Source of the DNA: CALEUX01 sp964608615
GTDB lineage: Bacteria; Bacteroidota; Bacteroidia; Bacteroidales; Marinilabiliaceae
NCBI GenBank assembly: GCA_964608615.1
Contig: CAZSQG010000110.1
Span: forward strand, 1 to 9,922
Length of the DNA stretch: 9,922 nucleotides
Direction: 5' to 3'
Shown: in pieces, positions 5,988-9,922 of the stretch
Numbering within the stretch: the stretch's first letter is position 1
How the letters are laid out: each line of letters opens with the position of its first letter
Made by a program: the position numbers and the translations under genes
The notes under the pieces: generated by a model
Database searches by the model: none
What the model was told of the DNA's origin: nothing
Seen by the model: only the letters and a program-made list of their open reading frames with translations

Positions 5988-8276
5988 TCATTTATTACTA
6001 AGCGGAATCTCAACAAAGAAAGAACTGCCTTTATTTGGGTTGCTGGTGGCCCAAATATTACCACTTTGTTTTTTCATTAATTCGCGACAAAGCGGTAGCC
6101 CAAAGCCAGTACCTTTTTCACCGGATGTGCCTTTTTTAAGATAGGCATTTTCCAGAAGGAACAGGCCTTCAACAAATTGAGGGTTTATGCCAATTCCATA
6201 ATCTTTGATTTCAAGAATAACTGTTTTTGAGTTACGATTGCAAAAGAGCTCAACGCGACTATCATGATGTGAAAATTTTATTGCATTTGAAAGAAGATTT
6301 CTTAGCACAGTACTCATCATTGTTTCATCAGCCCATGCATTTATGTTTTTAGGTACCTTGTTGATAAACTCGATGTTTTTTGCCGTGGCTATTGGCAATA
6401 CCTGATTTATGGTTTTTTGAGTTAATTCTCCTAATGGAATAACAGATGGATGGATAGTTAATTTCCCGGTTTGCGAAAGTGCCCAATTCAAGAGGTTTTC
6501 AATTAGTTCATACATCGAATGCGTACTTTCTGCAAGTAGCTGGATCAACTTATGGTTATCTTCAGGATTGTTGTCTTTAAAGTGTAAATTCAATAAATCG
6601 GAAATACTAATAATGTTATGAAGTGGGTTGCGAAGATCATGAGCAATGATATATATAAATTTGTCTTTTTGCACGTTGATCTCTTTTAAGTCTTTATTGG
6701 ACTGTATCAGATTGTCCTCCAGTTCAATTCTTTGCGATACATCCCGGGCTGCTGCGTAGATTATATTCCCTTCCATGGCTGAGCGCCATTCAATAAATTT
6801 ATAGGAACCATCCTTACATAGGTATCGGTTAGTAAAGTTAAGAGCTTCCTTGCCCTGTATAAGTTGATTTGTGATTTCAATGGTGCTGGATATATCATCA
6901 GGGTGTACAAAATCAAGAAACCTTTTGTTTAATATTTCATCAGTTTTATACCCCAAAACCTTTTCCCATTCAGGATTTATGCGTATAAAGCGACCTTCTT
7001 TATCGGCAACGCACAGCAAATCTAAAGCAGTGCTGAAAAATCTGTCAAGTTCTTCAGATTTTTCACGGATAAGCTGATCACTTTTCTTTATTTCGGTAAT
7101 ATCGCGAGCAGTTCCACGAACTCCGGTTAGTTTACCTTGCTCATTGGTTATGGTTTTAGCGTTTAGAGATATGAATACTGGTGTTCCATTTTTATTAATG
7201 AGAATAGATTCATAGTTATTAACCTGTCCGTTTCTCAGTATATTTGAAAATTGAGTTATATCCTCTTCTCTTTGCTTAACACTAGTAAATTTTGAAAAAT
7301 GATGACCAATTATTTCATTTAAAGAATACCCTAAAGTGTTTATAAATGTGCTATTTACAAAAACAAAGTTCCCTTTTATATCGCATTGCCAAATTAAGTT
7401 TTGTGAGGTTTCAACCAAATCCTGATATAATGCTTTTGATTTTTTTAGCATTTCTTCAGAAAGTTTTCGATCGCTTATATCGTGTATGGTTCCAATCATT
7501 TTTACAGGTTTCCCTTGCTCGTTGAAACGTAGTTCCCCCTTACCATGTACCCATATAGTTTCACCATCGGTAGGACGAACAATCCTATATTCTTTATTAA
7601 AGGTGTTTTTTCCTTTAATTACGTGATTCAATAAGTAATCAGACATTTGATGTCTATCGTCAGGATGAATAAGGGCTATCCAGAGGTCAATTTCCGTCTT
7701 AACGTTGTTGGTAATTCCCATAATTCGAAGGAGCTCTGCCGAAGCATCCCAAGTAGATGTTGGAATATCCAGAATGTAATGACCAAAGTTTGCTATTTTC
7801 TGAGCCTGATTCAGAAAAAACTCTTTCTCGTTGAGCTCTTCTGCATAATTATTTTGATCGGTTACATCACGTAAAACGACAAGAGCAGAAGGCTTTTCCT
7901 CGGGATATTCAATAAATTCAATGGATAGCATTACTGTTTTTGAAGCAGGAGGTAATATGTGAAATTCTTTTGCCTTTATTTTATTTCTGTCCTTTATTAT
8001 AGAATGTGTGATAGCAGATAATTCATCTTGCTCGTTTGGATTAAATTGCTCCCAAAATATTGTATTTACTAATTGTAATGATGGTTTGGCAAACAGATGA
8101 GCGCCATTTGGGCTAATATCATTAATTATACCGGCTTCATTTACTCTTATAACACCAAAGATTGAACTGTTCCAGGCAAGGTCGTAAATTCTGTGAAAAG
8201 CTTCAGTGTTAGCTATTTTATCTTTCAGAATCCGATTTTGGTCCAGCAAATCCTCATATGTGGGTGATTTGTCCAA
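5988..8276 (-). CDS. Soluble multi-PAS sensor histidine kinase
   Basis: This 762-residue kinase has no membrane segment or signal peptide and should sense a cytoplasmic signal. Four PAS-type domains come in series: about 23-140, 155-271 (with a PAC segment WVHGKGELRFNEQGKPVKM), 282-397 and 407-518. Each ends in a DVT/DIS/DIT/DVS linker. HisKA (about 532-605) has the phospho-acceptor His546 in IIAHDLRNPL. The ATPase domain (about 645-758) has the N box RNLLSNAIKFS (659-669), G1 DYGIGI (692-697) and G2 GEKGTGFGLPL (719-729), so it should be active. There is no receiver domain and no response regulator in the window. The start is TTG at 8274-8276; no in-frame ATG lies between the upstream stop (8298-8300) and residue 116. 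An ATG at 8291-8293 would come into frame if an A7 run had one more A. It lies 90 bases after tcdA and may share its transcript. PAS ligands cannot be read from sequence. Confidence 0.93.
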   Translation of the reverse strand: MDKSPTYEDLLDQNRILKDKIANTEAFHRIYDLAWNSSIFGVIRVNEAGIINDISPNGAHLFAKPSLQLVNTIFWEQFNPNEQDELSAITHSIIKDRNKIKAKEFHILPPASKTVMLSIEFIEYPEEKPSALVVLRDVTDQNNYAEELNEKEFFLNQAQKIANFGHYILDIPTSTWDASAELLRIMGITNNVKTEIDLWIALIHPDDRHQMSDYLLNHVIKGKNTFNKEYRIVRPTDGETIWVHGKGELRFNEQGKPVKMIGTIHDISDRKLSEEMLKKSKALYQDLVETSQNLIWQCDIKGNFVFVNSTFINTLGYSLNEIIGHHFSKFTSVKQREEDITQFSNILRNGQVNNYESILINKNGTPVFISLNAKTITNEQGKLTGVRGTARDITEIKKSDQLIREKSEELDRFFSTALDLLCVADKEGRFIRINPEWEKVLGYKTDEILNKRFLDFVHPDDISSTIEITNQLIQGKEALNFTNRYLCKDGSYKFIEWRSAMEGNIIYAAARDVSQRIELEDNLIQSNKDLKEINVQKDKFIYIIAHDLRNPLHNIISISDLLNLHFKDNNPEDNHKLIQLLAESTHSMYELIENLLNWALSQTGKLTIHPSVIPLGELTQKTINQVLPIATAKNIEFINKVPKNINAWADETMMSTVLRNLLSNAIKFSHHDSRVELFCNRNSKTVILEIKDYGIGINPQFVEGLFLLENAYLKKGTSGEKGTGFGLPLCRELMKKQSGNIWATSNPNKGSSFFVEIPLSNK

Positions 8277-8366
8277 TTTTTTTGTATTATCATTTATTTA
8301 AATTTCGTCAATTATTTAATACCGATCAACTAATTTGTGAATATTATATGTATGGGGTAGTAATGG

Positions 8367-9080
8367 TCACTTAACCAATTCTCTGATAACCTTTGATGCT
8401 GCTAAAAGCCCAAACAAGGCAGGCATGTAACTGATGGTGCCAACAGTGGTTCTTTTATTACGTTCGTCTTCAACAAATATTACATGTTCTTTTTTAACAG
8501 GCTCTGGACTAAAAACCACATCAAATCCCGACTTTATATTAAACTTGTTCAACCGCTTGCGTATCATCCTTGCTAACTTACAATGATACGACTTGGCAAT
8601 ATCATCAATCAAAACTTTGGAGGGATCCAATTTACCACCTGCACCCATACTTGATATAAGTTTATGTCCGGCCCTTAAAGTGTGAGCAATAAGAAATACT
8701 TTAGGGGAGAGCGAATCGATGGCATCGACTACATAGTCGTATTTATTTTCAAGTAAAGCGGGTATTTCATCAAGTGTCAGGAACAGATTTAAGGGGTGAA
8801 TTACTAGTTCTGGATTAATGTCCAGTAATCTTTGTGTCATCACTTCAACCTTAGGTTTAAATTGAGTGCTGTAAAGTGCTGCTAGCTGCCTGTTTCTATT
8901 TGAAGGCTGCACTAAATCGCCATCCACAATGGTTATTTCTCCTATGCCGGCTCTTACAAGCATTTCGGCAGCGTAAGCCCCAACCCCTCCTAAACCCGCA
9001 ATTAACACATGTGCTTTCTTAAGTTTTTCAAATCCTTCATTTTCAAGCAATAATTCTGTTCGACTACTCCACTCCATCAT
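8367..9080 (-). CDS. tcdA: tRNA threonylcarbamoyladenosine dehydratase (ThiF/E1-like)
   Basis: TcdA uses ATP to convert t6A37 of ANN-decoding tRNAs into its cyclic form, ct6A. The 237-residue protein has the E1-like fold. The ATP-binding loop GLGGVGAYAAEM is at 29-40, with acidic D53 closing the second strand (IVDGD). NRNRQ (61-65) carries the catalytic Arg, and VVDAIDSL (117-124) follows. SMGAGGKLDP (144-153), the basic segment LARMIRKRLNK (169-179), VVFSPEP (188-194) and GTISYMPALFGL (214-225) are characteristic of TcdA (YgdL/CsdL) rather than ThiF or MoeB. It lacks the zinc-binding Cys pairs of ThiF/MoeB, as expected. The start overlaps the end of the tatD-type gene by 17 bases. Two adjacent Met codons (9078-9080, 9075-9077) could each serve. 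Translational coupling with the upstream gene is likely. Confidence 0.93.
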   Translation of the reverse strand: MMEWSSRTELLLENEGFEKLKKAHVLIAGLGGVGAYAAEMLVRAGIGEITIVDGDLVQPSNRNRQLAALYSTQFKPKVEVMTQRLLDINPELVIHPLNLFLTLDEIPALLENKYDYVVDAIDSLSPKVFLIAHTLRAGHKLISSMGAGGKLDPSKVLIDDIAKSYHCKLARMIRKRLNKFNIKSGFDVVFSPEPVKKEHVIFVEDERNKRTTVGTISYMPALFGLLAASKVIRELVK

Positions 9081-9729
9081 TTGGTTTAAATAAATCTTTA
9101 AATTGGTTGAATAATAACTCTATAATGTCGCCTACAGGTTCATTTCTAATTATGCTTGCCTGCATATAAATCTCTTTAATTGTTTTCTTGCTCTCGTCAG
9201 TTTCCAAAAAGAATGATCCTTTAGGAATAGCTCTAAGAGAATTTACGGCATTGCTATTTTCCTTAAATATAGAATCTCCGAACGAAAGAATAAACCCTTT
9301 TTTTATAAGCTGATCAGCCAGTTGTGGATTTCCTGAAAAACCATGGATTATCCAGCACTGATGAGGGTTGATTTTCGTGTTTAAATCAATGATTTCGTTA
9401 AAGCAGCCTATGCAGTGAATAATCAAAGGCTTGTGTAATTCTTTACTTAATATGGCCTGACCAACAAATACGCTTTTTTGAATGTTTAGATCAACGTTAC
9501 ATTTTTTATCTAGTCCACATTCACCAATGGCATATAGGTTGTTGATGGATCTTAATTCATCTGATAGTTTAAGTAAATCTGCATTATCTGCATCCCAAGG
9601 ATGAATGCCATAACATATCGGCTGAGACATAAATTTCTCAGGTAATTCTTTTCCAGCTCTGATGTTATTGATTGAAATTATATCAGGTTGGTTATAAAAA
9701 TTGTGGGTGTGAATATCAATGTATTTCAT
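9064..9729 (-). CDS. TatD-family metal-dependent hydrolase (short form)
   Basis: TatD proteins are TIM-barrel metal-dependent hydrolases; characterised members are DNases. The ligand set is complete: HTH with H7 and H9 (residues 5-9 DIHTH), E70 in AIGECGLD (67-74), H105 in PLIIHCIG (101-108), H129 in WIIHGFSG (126-133) and D178 in FLETDES (174-180). The YGIHPW motif at 40-45 is also typical. At 221 residues it is some 35-45 shorter than E. coli TatD, a compact form I associate with Bacteroidota. There is no signal peptide. The ATG at 9727-9729 precedes the first strand directly, so the start is sound. It is the first gene of an overlapping pair with tcdA (17-base overlap). The true substrate of this short form is not known. 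Confidence 0.9.
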   Translation of the reverse strand: MKYIDIHTHNFYNQPDIISINNIRAGKELPEKFMSQPICYGIHPWDADNADLLKLSDELRSINNLYAIGECGLDKKCNVDLNIQKSVFVGQAILSKELHKPLIIHCIGCFNEIIDLNTKINPHQCWIIHGFSGNPQLADQLIKKGFILSFGDSIFKENSNAVNSLRAIPKGSFFLETDESKKTIKEIYMQASIIRNEPVGDIIELLFNQFKDLFKPNDGVE

Positions 9730-9785
9730 CTGTTAATAGGTTTTAATTGTCAGATGTAACTCACTCAAATAATCTTGATTCTGTA

Positions 9786-9830
9786 TTTTAAAACCATTAT
9801 AGAAGATTGTTTTACATGGTTGTTTTAAAA
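9786..9830. repeat. Imperfect AT-rich inverted repeat
   Basis: TTTTAAAACCA (9786-9796) is mirrored by TGGT-TG-TTTTAAAA (9817-9830), with two extra bases in the right arm. The two arms are 20 bases apart. It lies 57-101 bases upstream of the tatD-type gene and could overlap its promoter. The low-complexity arms make the significance modest. Confidence 0.45.
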
Positions 9831-9835
9831 TAGTA

Positions 9836-9876
9836 AATTGAATATTACCCTGCCTAACGATAGGCAGGGATCAATT
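9836..9876. repeat. Strong hairpin palindrome with 9-bp GC-rich stem
   Basis: CCCTGCCTA (9848-9856) pairs perfectly with TAGGCAGGG (9861-9869) around an ACGA tetraloop. An outer six-base pair of arms, AATTGA (9836-9841) and TCAATT (9871-9876), extends the symmetry. The stem is GC-rich inside very AT-rich DNA. There is no clean U tract; the minus-strand tail is mildly T-rich. It could be the terminator of a minus-strand gene beyond the window or a copy of a dispersed palindromic element. Confidence 0.7.
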
Positions 9877-9878
9877 AC

Positions 9879-9894
9879 ATGATATAAATATCAT
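9879..9894. repeat. Near-palindrome ATGATAT-AA-ATATCAT
   Basis: Two seven-base arms (9879-9885 and 9888-9894) are perfectly inverted around two bases. It begins two bases after the preceding hairpin and overlaps the next inverted repeat by two bases. The form resembles a dimeric operator, but no regulator is identifiable. Confidence 0.5.
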
Positions 9895-9922
9895 ATTAAA
9901 CACATAAACAGGTGTTTAATAT
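9893..9922. repeat. Perfect 11-bp inverted repeat at the window edge
   Basis: ATATTAAACAC (9893-9903) and GTGTTTAATAT (9912-9922) are exact inverted arms with an eight-base loop. The right arm ends on the last base of the window, so the repeat may extend. With the two preceding palindromes it forms a continuous run of symmetry from 9836 to 9922. Confidence 0.6.

Noticed and set aside
1..9922. Defence island, CRISPR array, toxin-antitoxin pair, prophage or insertion sequence
   Set aside because: No cas, nuclease-helicase, toxin, integrase, transposase or regularly spaced direct repeats were seen; the genes are mostly housekeeping.

Overview
The window looks like ordinary chromosomal DNA from a member of the Bacteroidota. 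Three things point there. The DNA is AT-rich. The genes lack clear Shine-Dalgarno sequences. Perfect TAnnTTTG (-7) promoter boxes sit just upstream of the Nudix, acylphosphatase and TypA start codons. Protein styles (group II branched-chain aminotransferase, short TatD protein, soluble multi-PAS kinase) fit a Bacteroidales/Marinilabiliales-like organism, but the order is inferred from memory and is not proven.

Layout, left to right. A tRNA-Asn(GTT) gene with its own promoter and terminator is on the + strand. A broken 52-codon GIY-YIG nuclease remnant follows at once, and its 3' end runs into the end of a minus-strand glycosyltransferase gene. Two plus-strand genes follow as separate units: a MutT-type Nudix hydrolase, divergent from the glycosyltransferase, and an acylphosphatase (acyP). 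A bidirectional terminator then separates acyP from the rest of the window, which is all minus strand: the ribosome-associated GTPase typA/bipA, the branched-chain aminotransferase ilvE with a strong terminator, a four-PAS soluble histidine kinase, and tcdA preceded by an overlapping tatD-family gene. The last ~135 bases hold no gene but are packed with inverted repeats.

Functionally this is a housekeeping mix: tRNA supply and modification (tRNA-Asn, TcdA), ribosome or stress GTPase (TypA), amino-acid metabolism (IlvE), small housecleaning enzymes (Nudix, acylphosphatase, TatD), surface-sugar synthesis (glycosyltransferase) and one sensor kinase. tatD-tcdA is the only clear translationally coupled pair; the kinase may be read from the same transcript.

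I found no phage, transposon, CRISPR array, toxin-antitoxin pair or defence system, and nothing that amounts to a new multi-gene system. The items most worth a second look are the tRNA-linked GIY-YIG remnant, the palindrome cluster at the right end, and the kinase start, where an A7 run separates a TTG start from an out-of-frame ATG.
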